Source: Acidobacteriota bacterium (lineage in GTDB: Bacteria > Acidobacteriota > Thermoanaerobaculia > Multivoradales > JBCCEF01). From it: a stretch of 64,000 nucleotides of DNA. The translations under genes and the position numbers were made by a program. The stretch is from positions 1-64,000 of the forward strand of contig JBCCHV010000013.1 in the NCBI GenBank assembly GCA_039028635.1, in the 5' to 3' direction. Under the pieces are notes generated by a model. It was not told the origin of the DNA, did no database searches, and saw only the letters and a list, made by a program, of their open reading frames with translations. This document shows positions 8,815 through 17,467 of the stretch, in pieces; position 1 is the stretch's first letter, and each line of letters starts with the position of its first letter.

Positions 8815-11739
8815 ATGAGCCGAGAGCAGTCCGGCGACCGCATCTCCGAGATCGTTGGCGATGCCCTCGAGCTCGAGGGCGAGGCGCAGGCTTCCTTTCT
8901 CGACTCGGTCTGTGGTGACGACGCCGCTCTGCGGCTGGAGGTCGAGTCGCTGCTGGCCGTTGGTCGCAGCCAGGAAGCCGAGGGCTTTCTCGCGGTGCCT
9001 GCTCCGGAGCAACTCGCCGCGGAGCGCTTGAGCGGTCTGACGGTCGGCAATCTCTCCGCGGGAGGCACCTCTTCGCGGGGCGTGTCCTTGCCCTCGAGCA
9101 TCGGTCCCTATCGCGTTCTCGAAGCCCTCGGCCAGGGTGGCATGGGGACCGTCTACCTGGCGCAGCAGGTCGAGCCGGTCGAGCGCAAGGTAGCCCTGAA
9201 GGTGATGCGCGGCCTCTTCGCAGGCTCCTCGAAGCGTCGCTTCGCGCGCGAGTCTCAAACCCTGGCCCGTCTCAATCACCCCAACATTGCGGCCCTCTAC
9301 GAGGTCGGTAGCACCGGCGAAGCCCCTTACGTTGCGATGGAGTGGGTCGAAGGTTTCCCGATCACCGCCTGGTGCGATCGCGAACGCCTCTCCCTCACCG
9401 AGCGCTTGCAGATCTTTCGCGGCGTCTGCGCGGGAACTCAGCACGCCCACGAGAAGGGGATTTTGCATTGCGATCTCAAGCCCAGCAACGTGCTGGTGAC
9501 CTCGATCGATGGCGAGGCGGTGGCCAAGGTGATCGACTTCGGTATCGCGCGGGCGCTCGGCGATCCGGTCACCAGCGAGTCGGCCGAGCTGGTTCTCGGA
9601 TCGCCGCCCTACATCAGTCCCGAGGCGCTATCGGCCGAAGGTCGCCGAGGACTCGGTGCTCGCACCGATGTCTACTCCCTGGGCCTGATCCTCTATGAGC
9701 TGCTGGTGGGGGTGCTGCCGTTCTCGAGCGAGAGTCGACAGAGCTTTCTGGCCTTCATGCGTCAGGTGACGGAGCAGGAACCCTTGGCTCCCAGCCAGCG
9801 GTTTGCGGGCCTGCCGGCGATCCGGTCCGAAGCCGTCGCCGAGCGTCGCGGACTGGGAGCTCCGCACCTTCGGCGTCACGTCGCTGGTGATCTCGACGCC
9901 ATCGTGCTCAAGGCCATCGCCCGCGACCCGAAGGACCGCTTCGGGTCGGTCAGTGAGCTGCTGGCCGAGATCGAGCGTCACCGCGCGAGGCGTCCGGTCG
10001 AGGCTCGGCTGCCCAATCGCGCTTATGTGGCCGGTCGCTTCGCCCGCCGCCACCGCACCGTGGTGGTGGCGGGGTTTCTCCTCCTGGTTGCGCTGGTGGG
10101 AGGACTGATCGCTCGTTCCATCGAAGCCCATCGGGCGCAGCAGGCCTTGGCCGAGTCGGAGCAGGTGCGCCAGTTTCTGGTCGACCTCTTCGAAAGTGGC
10201 AACCCCGAGGCCGCCTCCGGTGAGGTCTTCACCGTCCGTGACCTGCTCGATCAGGGGACGCTGCGCTTGCGCGAGGACCTCGCCGATCAGCCCCTGGCGC
10301 GAGCCCGCTTTCTGCACAGCATCGGTGCCATCTACCTCCGGCTCGATGAGCTCTACGCCGCCGCGGAAGTGATCGGCGAGGCGCTGGCGCTCCGTCGGCG
10401 GCACCATGGCGCGGGTCATCCGGAGGTGATCGAGAGCGAAAGCGAAATGGGTGTGCTGCTTCGGCGGCTGGGACGCTATGACGAAGCGGAGGTCTTGCTG
10501 CAGTCGGTTTTGACCGCCCGCCAAGCCGATCCCGACGTCGATCCCGAGCTGCTGGCTCGGGCCTACAGCAACCTTGGCAATCTCTACTGGAGCGCCGAGC
10601 GCTTCGAAGAGGCCGAGAGGATCCATCGCTCTGGGTTGGCTGTGCGTGAGCGCAACACTCGCCGGCTTCGGACCCCCGAGGCGCGAATGGATGAAGCCTA
10701 TTCCGCCAACAACTTGGCGGTGATGCTGCTGACCCGGCGTAAATATGCCGAGTCCCTCGCTCCCCTCGAGCGCGCCCTCGAGCTGTTCGAGACGGACAAC
10801 CCGGTGCTGCGGGGATCGGCCCTCAACAACCTCGGCTTGGTGCACCGCAACCTGCCGAGTTGGGCCGAGGCGGAGGGAACCTTCCGCGATGCCATCGACG
10901 TTCTCGATTCCGGCCTCGGATCAAAGCACGCTCGGCCCCTCAGTGCCCGCCGCAATCTGATCTTTGAGCTGGTCTTGCGTCATCGCTGGGAGGAGGCTCT
11001 GAACGAGAGCGAACGCGCCTTGCAGTTGGCGGAAACAGTTGATGATCGCTTGACCCTGGCCCAGATCGTGCGAACTCGTGCCCGCGTCCTGCGTCTCGCC
11101 GGGAAGGCCGATCTGGCCGTCGAAACGGCTCGCCGGAGTCGGGCGATCGCGGTTGCCGAGCAGGGGCCCGAGCAGCCGCTTCCGGTTTCCTGTCGCACCG
11201 AGCTGGCACTTGCCTTGGCGGCTCGAGGCGAGCTGACGGCGGCCGTCGACGAGTTGCGTGCCGTGGCCGAGATTCAGGGCCGCCTGCTGCCGCCGGACCA
11301 TCGCTCCCGTCTGCGCACGGAGCGCGCCTTCGGCATCGTCTATCTCGAAGCCGACCGCGGTGCCGAAGCCGTGGCCCACCTGCGCGGCGCCCTGACCATC
11401 GAGCGTCAGACGGCGAGCAAGAACCAGGCATCAGGCCCTTCCCGGGTGGTTGCCGAGACCCTCCTCCTGCTGGGGCGAGCCCTGCTTGTCGAGGATCTGG
11501 AGGAAGGCGTCACCTCCCTGGAGGAGGCCTTGGCGACGCTGCGGAAGGTGCTTGGAGATCGCCATCCGCTGGTCGCGGAAGCGGCCTTCCATCTCGGAAG
11601 GGCCGAGCGGCAGCGCGGTCGCCGGGATGAGGCGCGGAAGCTGTTGGCCGAGTCGGTGGCGATTCGGCAGGCGGTCTATCCTGCCGACGATGCCGACCTC
11701 GCCGCCTCCCGTCGAGCCCTCGCCGAGCTCGACGGTTGA
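8815..11739 (+). CDS. Ser/Thr protein kinase with C-terminal TPR repeats
   Basis: 974 residues. Residues 1-60 are the short helical leader common to these kinases. The kinase domain spans about 98-390: Gly loop LGQGGMGTVY, ATP-binding Lys129 in VALKV, catalytic loop HCDLKPSN with Asp220, DFG at 241-243, and a GSPPYISPEA activation segment. HCD replaces the usual HRD, which may alter control of the activation loop. One transmembrane helix follows (about 416-434), so the TPR region (about 480-960) is extracytoplasmic. This layout is common in Acidobacteriota and Planctomycetota. TAGGAG upstream of the ATG serves as ribosome binding site and overlaps the end of the repeat element. The ligand or partner of the TPRs is unknown. 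Confidence 0.94.
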   Translation: MSREQSGDRISEIVGDALELEGEAQASFLDSVCGDDAALRLEVESLLAVGRSQEAEGFLAVPAPEQLAAERLSGLTVGNLSAGGTSSRGVSLPSSIGPYRVLEALGQGGMGTVYLAQQVEPVERKVALKVMRGLFAGSSKRRFARESQTLARLNHPNIAALYEVGSTGEAPYVAMEWVEGFPITAWCDRERLSLTERLQIFRGVCAGTQHAHEKGILHCDLKPSNVLVTSIDGEAVAKVIDFGIARALGDPVTSESAELVLGSPPYISPEALSAEGRRGLGARTDVYSLGLILYELLVGVLPFSSESRQSFLAFMRQVTEQEPLAPSQRFAGLPAIRSEAVAERRGLGAPHLRRHVAGDLDAIVLKAIARDPKDRFGSVSELLAEIERHRARRPVEARLPNRAYVAGRFARRHRTVVVAGFLLLVALVGGLIARSIEAHRAQQALAESEQVRQFLVDLFESGNPEAASGEVFTVRDLLDQGTLRLREDLADQPLARARFLHSIGAIYLRLDELYAAAEVIGEALALRRRHHGAGHPEVIESESEMGVLLRRLGRYDEAEVLLQSVLTARQADPDVDPELLARAYSNLGNLYWSAERFEEAERIHRSGLAVRERNTRRLRTPEARMDEAYSANNLAVMLLTRRKYAESLAPLERALELFETDNPVLRGSALNNLGLVHRNLPSWAEAEGTFRDAIDVLDSGLGSKHARPLSARRNLIFELVLRHRWEEALNESERALQLAETVDDRLTLAQIVRTRARVLRLAGKADLAVETARRSRAIAVAEQGPEQPLPVSCRTELALALAARGELTAAVDELRAVAEIQGRLLPPDHRSRLRTERAFGIVYLEADRGAEAVAHLRGALTIERQTASKNQASGPSRVVAETLLLLGRALLVEDLEEGVTSLEEALATLRKVLGDRHPLVAEAAFHLGRAERQRGRRDEARKLLAESVAIRQAVYPADDADLAASRRALAELDG

Positions 11740-11770
11740 TCTCGCCCTGGCTTCGTCAGAGACTGTGGCG

Positions 11771-12160
11771 ATGCAGAAGCCTCAGGGAAAGACCCTCTCG
11801 CAAGTCCTCTCGGCGCTCGTCCTGGTGCCTCTGGGAGGGCTCTTCGGCATGCTCGTCGGCGGTCTGTTCGTGCGTCTGTTCGTGCCCCGTCGCGGTATGG
11901 GCTGGGATCAGCTCGCGGACTTCCTGGGGGGCGTGATGGTCGGCGGCCTCGTGGGCCTCGTCCTGGCGCTCGTCCTTTGTTTCTACCTGACCGCTCGTTC
12001 GCGTTGGTGGACGGCGGGGGCTCTGCTGCTGGCGGGAGCGCTGATCGTTCTCACCCTGCGGGTCTTGTCTCCGGCCCCCGAGGCCGAGGGGCGAGACCAT
12101 GGCGAGCCGCCGCCGGCGCCGCGGCCGACGACCAAGCCGGCCGACGGTCCTGGCGCGTAG
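11771..12160 (+). CDS. small membrane protein of unknown function
   Basis: A 129-residue protein beginning MQKPQGK, 31 bases after the kinase stop and so probably co-transcribed with it. It has three predicted hydrophobic helices (SALVLVPLGGLFGMLVGGLF; GGVMVGGLVGLVLALVLCF; WWTAGALLLAGALIVL) and ends in a Pro-rich polar tail. No family is recognised. The ribosome binding site is weak, so the start is less certain than the frame. Its position suggests a membrane role connected with the kinase, but nothing in the sequence proves it. Confidence 0.65.
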   Translation: MQKPQGKTLSQVLSALVLVPLGGLFGMLVGGLFVRLFVPRRGMGWDQLADFLGGVMVGGLVGLVLALVLCFYLTARSRWWTAGALLLAGALIVLTLRVLSPAPEAEGRDHGEPPPAPRPTTKPADGPGA

Positions 12161-12163
12161 AGC

Positions 12164-13381
12164 TCAGGAGCTGCTGCCGTCCCAGCCTTCGAGATCGCCC
12201 GACTCGAAGCCATCGCTGAAGATCGAACTCGAGTTGCCGAGGGTGTTCTTCCACACCCAAACCCGCTCGACGCTGTCGATCAGGAAGAAGACGTTGTTCA
12301 CCTCGTCATAGAGAACGCGGCCGTAGACCGGCGAGCCGTTGGGCCCCCCGGAGGGGGCGTACTCGGTCCAGGTTGCGCCCTCGATGTCGTAGTTGAAGAC
12401 GCTGCCACTGGCGCTGCCGCCGAACAGCACCAGCTGATCGTTGACGGCATCGTAGGCCAGTCCCGCGCCGGAGGTGTTGCCAGGTAGATTCTCGGCCGAA
12501 ACGATGCGGAACTGATTGCGATCGATGTCGTAGGCCGAGAGATTGTCGTCGCCCCCGTAGTCCCCGCCGTAGCTCCAGATCCAGCGCCGCGTCGGGTCGA
12601 GAACGCTGACCCGCTCGATGCCCGGGGGACCGTCGTCGTTGACCAAGGACCAGGCGTGGTTCGAAAAGTCGAGGCTCCAGATTCCTTGGGCACTGAGCTG
12701 GAACCAGAGATCGGCCTGCGGGTCGTACTCGCCGGAGGCCCCCGGCTGGGACAGCCAGTAGTCGATGTCGCCGCTCTGCAAGGCCGTGCGGTCGGTCCAG
12801 GCTGCGCTTTCGAAGTCGAAGGTCCAGAGATCGCCGTAGGAGCTGCCGTTGTTGAACGGCGGAGCGTCGGCGGTGGCGCCGGAGTAGGCGAAGAACAGGC
12901 CGAGGTGCTCGATGTAGTCGAGGTGGTCGTAGGTGTGCCGCGACACCGGGTCGCCGTTCAGGTAGCGATAGCCGGGGGTGGTGGAGAACTGGCAGACGGA
13001 CGTCGGGGGCGTCACCAGGTCCCAGGAGAGATCGTTGAGATCGAAGGCCAGTAGCTGGTTGCCGAAGTAGTCGTTGTGACCGCCGCCCCACAGCACGATG
13101 CGCCGGCGATCGGTGTCCAGCGTGGCGCCGGAGTAGGAGAAGATTCCCGGCAGCTCACATCCGATCGAGTAATCGCAGCAAGCGATGTCCATGGCGCCGA
13201 CACTGGTCATCGCCGAGCTCGGCAGGGCCGACCATTGGCCGTCCGGCAACGCCGCCAACTGCGGGTTGGGGACCTGGGCCACGAGCAGGCCCGCCGTCGA
13301 CAGCAGGAGGGCGGACGACAGCCCCAAGATTCTGCCCTTGCGAGGGTGCGGCTGCCGGTCGATTTTTCGGGTCGTGCTCAT
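12164..13381 (-). CDS. secreted Kelch/galactose-oxidase-like protein with DGFESG tail
   Basis: 405 residues. The start at 13381 (MSTTRKIDRQ) is preferred over 13405 because GGAGG lies just upstream. A signal peptide (LGLSSALLLSTAGLLVAQ) is followed by Kelch-type motifs such as RRIVLWGGGHNDYFGNQLLAF, DLWTFDFESAAW and QLVLFGGSASGSVFNYD, which predict a beta-propeller in the envelope or outside the cell. The last 19 residues begin IFSDGFESG with a Trp at position 14; the same tail occurs on three other exported proteins here. Its 3' end faces that of the upstream small membrane protein, only 3 bases away. Enzyme activity cannot be inferred. Confidence 0.88.
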   Translation of the reverse strand: MSTTRKIDRQPHPRKGRILGLSSALLLSTAGLLVAQVPNPQLAALPDGQWSALPSSAMTSVGAMDIACCDYSIGCELPGIFSYSGATLDTDRRRIVLWGGGHNDYFGNQLLAFDLNDLSWDLVTPPTSVCQFSTTPGYRYLNGDPVSRHTYDHLDYIEHLGLFFAYSGATADAPPFNNGSSYGDLWTFDFESAAWTDRTALQSGDIDYWLSQPGASGEYDPQADLWFQLSAQGIWSLDFSNHAWSLVNDDGPPGIERVSVLDPTRRWIWSYGGDYGGDDNLSAYDIDRNQFRIVSAENLPGNTSGAGLAYDAVNDQLVLFGGSASGSVFNYDIEGATWTEYAPSGGPNGSPVYGRVLYDEVNNVFFLIDSVERVWVWKNTLGNSSSIFSDGFESGDLEGWDGSSS

Positions 13382-13597
13382 GGCGCCTCCGCTGCTGTCA
13401 TTCATAGATCAACATAACAGCATGAGGGGCTCGGCGTCACTCGAACCCGAGAAGAGCCTTCGCGCGGTGTCGTATTCGGCGTGAAGATTGTCGTCCTTGG
13501 ATTTCTACCCACGGTGCAGCCCTGCAAGACTGAATTTCACGGGAGAGCGTCATGGGCGGTCTTCCTCAACAGGTCGAACCGACTCGGGAGAACCGCG

Positions 13598-14017
13598 ATG
13601 ACCAGTCCCCTCTTCCATGGCCTACTCGCCACGGCCCTCGCCGCCGGCATCGTCACCACCACGTCGGCGGCGGCTCAGGATTCCGGCAAAGTCTTCGAGC
13701 TCCGCACCTACATCACCTACGAAGGCCGTCTCGAGGCCCTCAACACCCGCTTCGCCGACCACAGCATCGCCCTGCTGCGCAAACACGGCGCCGAAGTCGT
13801 CGCCTTCTGGACCCCCGTCGACGGCAACAACGCCGAAAACACCCTCATCTACATCGTCGCCTTCCCGAGCCGCGAAGCCCGTGACCAGATCTGGCATGCC
13901 GTCTTCTCCGATCCGACCTGGCCCAAGATCAAGGCCGACTCCGAGAAAGGCGGCAAAGTCGTCAAGCGAGTCACCTCCCGGCTCATGACCGCCACCGAAT
14001 ACTCGCCCCTGCAGTAA
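13598..14017 (+). CDS. exported NIPSNAP-family protein
   Basis: 139 residues. The start at 13598 (MTSPLFHG) follows GGGAG and gives a signal peptide (LLATALAAGIVTTTSAAAQ). The mature part matches the NIPSNAP fold: ELRTYITYEGRLEALNTRF at the N-terminus, then VVAFWTP and a C-terminal WPKIKADSE segment. NIPSNAP proteins are small ferredoxin-like alpha/beta barrels of mostly unknown function. Export is suggested by the signal peptide. It appears to be a single-gene unit. Confidence 0.88.
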   Translation: MTSPLFHGLLATALAAGIVTTTSAAAQDSGKVFELRTYITYEGRLEALNTRFADHSIALLRKHGAEVVAFWTPVDGNNAENTLIYIVAFPSREARDQIWHAVFSDPTWPKIKADSEKGGKVVKRVTSRLMTATEYSPLQ

Positions 14018-14330
14018 CCGGCGAGCCCACCCGGACCCCATCGAAAGACCCTCCGCCACCACCAGCCGGGGCGCGCCGCCAGACCGCGCCCCGGTCCCGC
14101 CCTCCGGCCCCCTATCAGCGCCCGAACCATCGGTCACCCGCCCGCCGATCCTGCGCCAACCCCAAGTGCCCACAGAAATCCCGGGAGGTTCGCGGATCTT
14201 GTAAGTGGCTGAGGTCAATGAGCTTGCAGAACCCCCGCGTGACGTCCCGGGTGCGGAACTGAAGCCAGAATCAGAGGTTCGCGGAAACGGTGTTCTAAGC
14301 TACTGATCTGTAGGCAGTTACAAAGATCCT
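14018..14330 (+). promoter_or_regulatory. CRISPR leader candidate
   Basis: This gene-free stretch leads directly into the first perfect CRISPR repeat. It holds two direct copies of GAGGTTCGCGGA at 14185-14196 and 14274-14285. The array degenerates at the other end, and repeat orientation (ATTGAAAC at the 3' side) places the leader here. A promoter within about 14200-14330 is expected, but no clean -10/-35 pair is visible. Confidence 0.6.
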
Positions 14331-15237
14331 CTCGCCCCTCCCGCAGGGGCGCGGATTGAAACTACCGTGAGAGCCGCAAGGCCGAGGCGAAGGAGCCCGC
14401 TCGCCCCTCCCGCAGGGGCGCGGATTGAAACACTCCCCACCCGCGGACGTGGTTGAACCAGGAGCCTCGCCCCTCCCGCAGGGGCGCGGATTGAAACCCT
14501 TGAAGACCCTCACTCAGCTCAGGGCGAATCGGCTCGCCCCTCCCGCAGGGGCGCGGATTGAAACTCGCTGTCGAGTCCGACGCCCGGGCAGCTCGACGTC
14601 CTCGCCCCTCCCGCAGGGGCGCGGATTGAAACGTGATGTAGGCGCGGCCGGCGATGATGTTGAACCTCGCCCCTCCCGCAGGGGCGCGGATTGAAACTCC
14701 TACCTTGTCGTAGTCGTCTCCGACTCTGGTGTCTCGCCCCTCCCGCAGGGGCGCGGATTGAAACAATCACTCGCCTCTCAAGGGCTAGAGAGAAAAGCCT
14801 CGCCCCTCCCGCAGGGGCGCGGATTGAAACTCGGCCTACAGTGATGGCCCAAGCCCCTCCCGACGCTCGCCCCTCTCGCAGGGGCGCGGATTGAAACCTG
14901 ACGGTCGGCGGCGTGGGGATCGAGGTGAAGCCTCCTCGCCCCTCTCGCAGGGGCGCGGATTGAAACCTCGCGGATGAGCTCGCGCGCAGTCTTGGCGGAG
15001 CCCCTCGCCCCTCTCGCAGGGGCGCGGATTGAAACAAGTGGGGGTGGTTGAAAGACCACGGTTCCACGCCGGCTCGCTTCTCTCGCAGGGGCGCGGATTG
15101 AAACGGGAGCTGCGGGTAGGAGATCCGGTCGAGCGTCCGCCTCGCCCCTGCCGTCGGGGTGCGGATTGAAACTCTAGCCTGGCGTCGACAAGTTTGCTCG
15201 GTCGCTCTCGTCCCTTGCCGCAGGGGTGCGAATTGAC
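14331..15237 (+). CRISPR. CRISPR array, type I-C-like repeats, 14 repeats and 13 spacers
   Basis: Repeats are 32 bases, with stem GCCCCT-CCCGC-AGGGGC and 3' end GCGGATTGAAAC. They start at 14331, 14400, 14466, 14533, 14601, 14666, 14733, 14799, 14866, 14935, 15004, 15073, 15141 and about 15207. Spacers are 33-37 bases and all differ. Repeats 1-8 are identical, 9-11 share a C-to-T change, 12 has further changes, and 13-14 are degenerate, so the leader is on the left. The repeat form and spacer length match subtype I-C. No cas gene lies within this window, so processing must depend on genes elsewhere or the array is an orphan. Confidence 0.97.
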
Positions 15238-15894
15238 GGAAGCGAGTGAAGTGCAGAGTGCGCATCGAGACTGAGGACCGCAGCTCAGGTTGAACTCCTA
15301 AGGGTGAACTTGCGGCGGATGCGGGCCCTTGTGGGGTCACCTCACCGGTGAGCCGGGATGCTGAGGGATCTCTAGCGGAGCCTGAGCCCGCGGGCACTTT
15401 TCTTTGAAGTCCGAGATTGCCGGCCCGTGGAGGAAAAGCGGAGGCATTTGTTTGAGCGTAGCGAGTTGTGCCTGCGCCCGTAACGGGCCGGTTCGGAGTC
15501 CGAGCTCGTTCTCGCGGGCGACTTGGCGGAGCGGCAGATCCTCCAGCATTCCGGCGACTCGCGCGCTTTACCCTCCGTTCAGCGACAACCCGGTTCGGTA
15601 GGCGCCCTGGCGATGCGGCGAAATTCTGCTGCTTCTCGGAGAGCTGGCGGAGGCAACTGGCCTCGCGGAGCCGCGTCCACTCTGGCTCGAGAGATTTGAC
15701 CTCCCAGCGCCCCGTATGCCACCCTTTCCGCGGCGCCAGCTCAACGCCCAACCCCTGACAGCTCGCCGTCGCCGAGCTCACGCAAGGGGCAAAGGGGTCA
15801 CCAACACCTCGAGCCGCAGGACACGCGTCACGTTCTCCAGAGCGGGATCCAGTCAGCGACGGAAGGGTTGAGTCTCGTGGAAAGGACGATGACG
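15238..15894. other. gene-poor stretch right of the CRISPR array
   Basis: About 650 bases without a convincing gene. A 70-codon minus-strand frame (15337-15549) and two plus-strand frames overlap one another and show no domain or ribosome binding site. The region may contain decayed coding or mobile DNA, but no terminal repeats or transposase motifs are visible. GGAAGG near 15861 and AAAGGA near 15881 belong to the next gene. Confidence 0.5.
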
Positions 15895-16632
15895 ATGACC
15901 GACGCCCGCAAACTCAAAGCCAAAATCCGTGCCCGTGCCGAGCGCACCGGGGAAAGCTACGCCGCCGCCCGCCGTCACGTCGTGGCGCAGCTCGATGCCG
16001 AGCGCCAGGCGCGCACCGAAGCGACCGCCGACAAAGCCCGCAAGAGCAGCGCCACCGGTGCCGTGAGCGACGAACGCTGCCGGGAGAAGACCGGCCACGG
16101 ATTCGACCACTGGTTTGGTGTTCTCGATCGCTTCGGAGCCCGGCGCGAAGGGCACACGGCGGCCGCTCGACACCTCCGCGAAGAGCATGGGGTCTCCGCC
16201 TGGTACTGCCAGGCGATCACCGTAGCCTACGAACGCGCCCATGGACTGCGCGAAGTCGGCCAGCTCTCCTCGGGGAAGTACCAGACCTCGGCGACCCGGG
16301 TGCTGCCGGCGAGTCTCGAATCGGCCGCCAGGGTGCTGGAAGGTGAACCGGGATCCGTCCACTGGCTCGCTGAGCTGGGAACGGAAGAAGCCGAGAGCTT
16401 GCGCAGCGCGATCGAGGATCCTGGTCTGAAGGTCTCCGAGGGTCGCCGACGCCTTCGCTACCGATTGCGCAAGACCGTGATCGAGCTCGACCTGCGTTCC
16501 CGCCCTGATGGGCGCTCAGGGATCGCCTTGCGGCACACCAACCTGCCGGATCGGGACAGCCTCGAGACCCACAAGGCGGCCTGGCGGGCGATCCTCGATC
16601 GCTTGCGGGAGCTTCTGCGCGAGCAATCGTAG
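15895..16632 (+). CDS. DUF4287-domain protein with AHSA1-like tail
   Basis: About 245 residues from the ATG at 15895, which has AAAGGA eight bases upstream; starts at 15889 (ATG) and 15868 (TTG) are alternatives. The middle (HWFGVLDRF...HTAAARHL..EHGVSAWYCQAITVAYERAHGLR) is the DUF4287 signature. The C-terminal 100 residues (VIELDLRSRPDGRSGIALRHTNLP...WRAILDRL) resemble SRPBCC/AHSA1-type ligand-binding domains. The N-terminus is basic and Ala-rich. No signal peptide is seen, so it is probably cytosolic. It sits beside a CRISPR array and a toxin-antitoxin pair, but nothing in the protein ties it to defence. Confidence 0.8.
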   Translation: MTDARKLKAKIRARAERTGESYAAARRHVVAQLDAERQARTEATADKARKSSATGAVSDERCREKTGHGFDHWFGVLDRFGARREGHTAAARHLREEHGVSAWYCQAITVAYERAHGLREVGQLSSGKYQTSATRVLPASLESAARVLEGEPGSVHWLAELGTEEAESLRSAIEDPGLKVSEGRRRLRYRLRKTVIELDLRSRPDGRSGIALRHTNLPDRDSLETHKAAWRAILDRLRELLREQS

Positions 16633-16713
16633 TCCTCGGGGGAGGAGGAGCCGCGGCCGTCCGGCTGAGCTCAGAGGTTCGTCTGCTGGAGATCGGCGAG
16701 AATATGCTGTCGT

Positions 16714-17154
16714 ATGCGCTATCATGATTGGGTGCGCGTGGTCATTGACACAAGCGTCTTCGTAAGCGCCATCCTTGGCCACGAAGGAAGTGCGAGCCGG
16801 GAAGTGCTCCGGCGCAGTTTGGTTCGAGAGCTGCTGCCTGCGATGGGGACGTCGCTCTTCTTGGAGTACGAATCGGTCGTTAGCCGTCCCTCGATCTTGG
16901 AGCAGTCGCGCCTGGACCAGAGAGAAGTCGAGGAATTGCTCGACGCCTTTGCAAGTGTCTGCACCTGGACGACGGTCTACTACCGATGGCGTCCGAGCTT
17001 GGTGGACGAGGCTGACCACCACCTCCTCGAGCTTGCGATCGCGTCCGGAGCTGACGCGATCGTCACTAAGAATGTTCGTCATCTCCGAAGCGGCGAGCTT
17101 CGATTTTCACAGCTTCGAATTCTGCGGCCCGAAGAGCTGACCAAGGACTCATAG
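16714..17154 (+). CDS. PIN-domain ribonuclease toxin (VapC-like)
   Basis: Up to 146 residues. A GTG at 16732 is a possible internal start, since PIN toxins of this group usually begin near the VVIDTSVFVSAIL motif. Conserved acidic residues of the PIN nuclease are present: Asp in VIDTSVF, Glu in FLEYESVV, Asp in DEADHHLLELAI and ADAIVTKN. It matches the putative toxin component PIN family (COG1569-like). The next gene starts two bases after its stop and encodes a DNA-binding antitoxin-like protein, so the toxin comes first in the operon. Expected activity is metal-dependent RNA cleavage. Confidence 0.88.
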   Translation: MRYHDWVRVVIDTSVFVSAILGHEGSASREVLRRSLVRELLPAMGTSLFLEYESVVSRPSILEQSRLDQREVEELLDAFASVCTWTTVYYRWRPSLVDEADHHLLELAIASGADAIVTKNVRHLRSGELRFSQLRILRPEELTKDS

Positions 17155-17156
17155 CC

Positions 17157-17384
17157 ATGGCGACGATCACTGTCCGACTCCCCGACGAGAAACACGAGCG
17201 CTTGAAGCTCATGGCCAGACGGTACGGAATCAGCCTCAACAAGCTCTTCGAAGAGCTATCGACTACGGCCCTCGCTGAGTTCGATGTCGAAACACGGTTT
17301 CGAGTACGAGCAGGCCGTGGCTCGATCGAACGAGGGTTGGCGATTTTGGACGGCTTGGACGATGCGGCCGGCGAGTCGCCGTAG
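17157..17384 (+). CDS. ribbon-helix-helix antitoxin
   Basis: 75 residues. The N-terminus (MATITVRLPDEKHERLKLMARRYG) is a typical ribbon-helix-helix segment: a beta-strand (TITVRLP), then helices and ISLNKLFEELSTTAL. The C-terminal part (RFRVRAGRGSIERGLAILDGLD) is the likely toxin-binding tail. With the preceding PIN gene it forms a type II toxin-antitoxin module, in which the antitoxin would neutralise the nuclease and repress the shared promoter. The ATG lies two bases after the toxin stop codon. Confidence 0.85.
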   Translation: MATITVRLPDEKHERLKLMARRYGISLNKLFEELSTTALAEFDVETRFRVRAGRGSIERGLAILDGLDDAAGESP

Positions 17385-17467
17385 CTGGTGGATAGCCTCT
17401 CTAAGGTGTTCTCGAGCGGCCAAGGTGCGACGGTAAGAGGGATCCGTTCCGGTTTCTGGAGGAAGCC

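Noticed and set aside
15337-15549. Possible small gene right of the CRISPR array
   Set aside because: No ribosome binding site, no domain, and two overlapping plus-strand frames of similar quality.
14295-15781. Minus-strand open frames with repeated RAPAGGAR, PRPCGRGE or SAPLREGR peptides
   Set aside because: They are translations of the CRISPR repeats in different frames; the repeats and spacers explain the pattern fully.
15895-16632. DUF4287 protein as a CRISPR-associated gene
   Set aside because: It has no nuclease, nucleic-acid-binding or Cas motif, and its 5' end lies more than 600 bases from the array.
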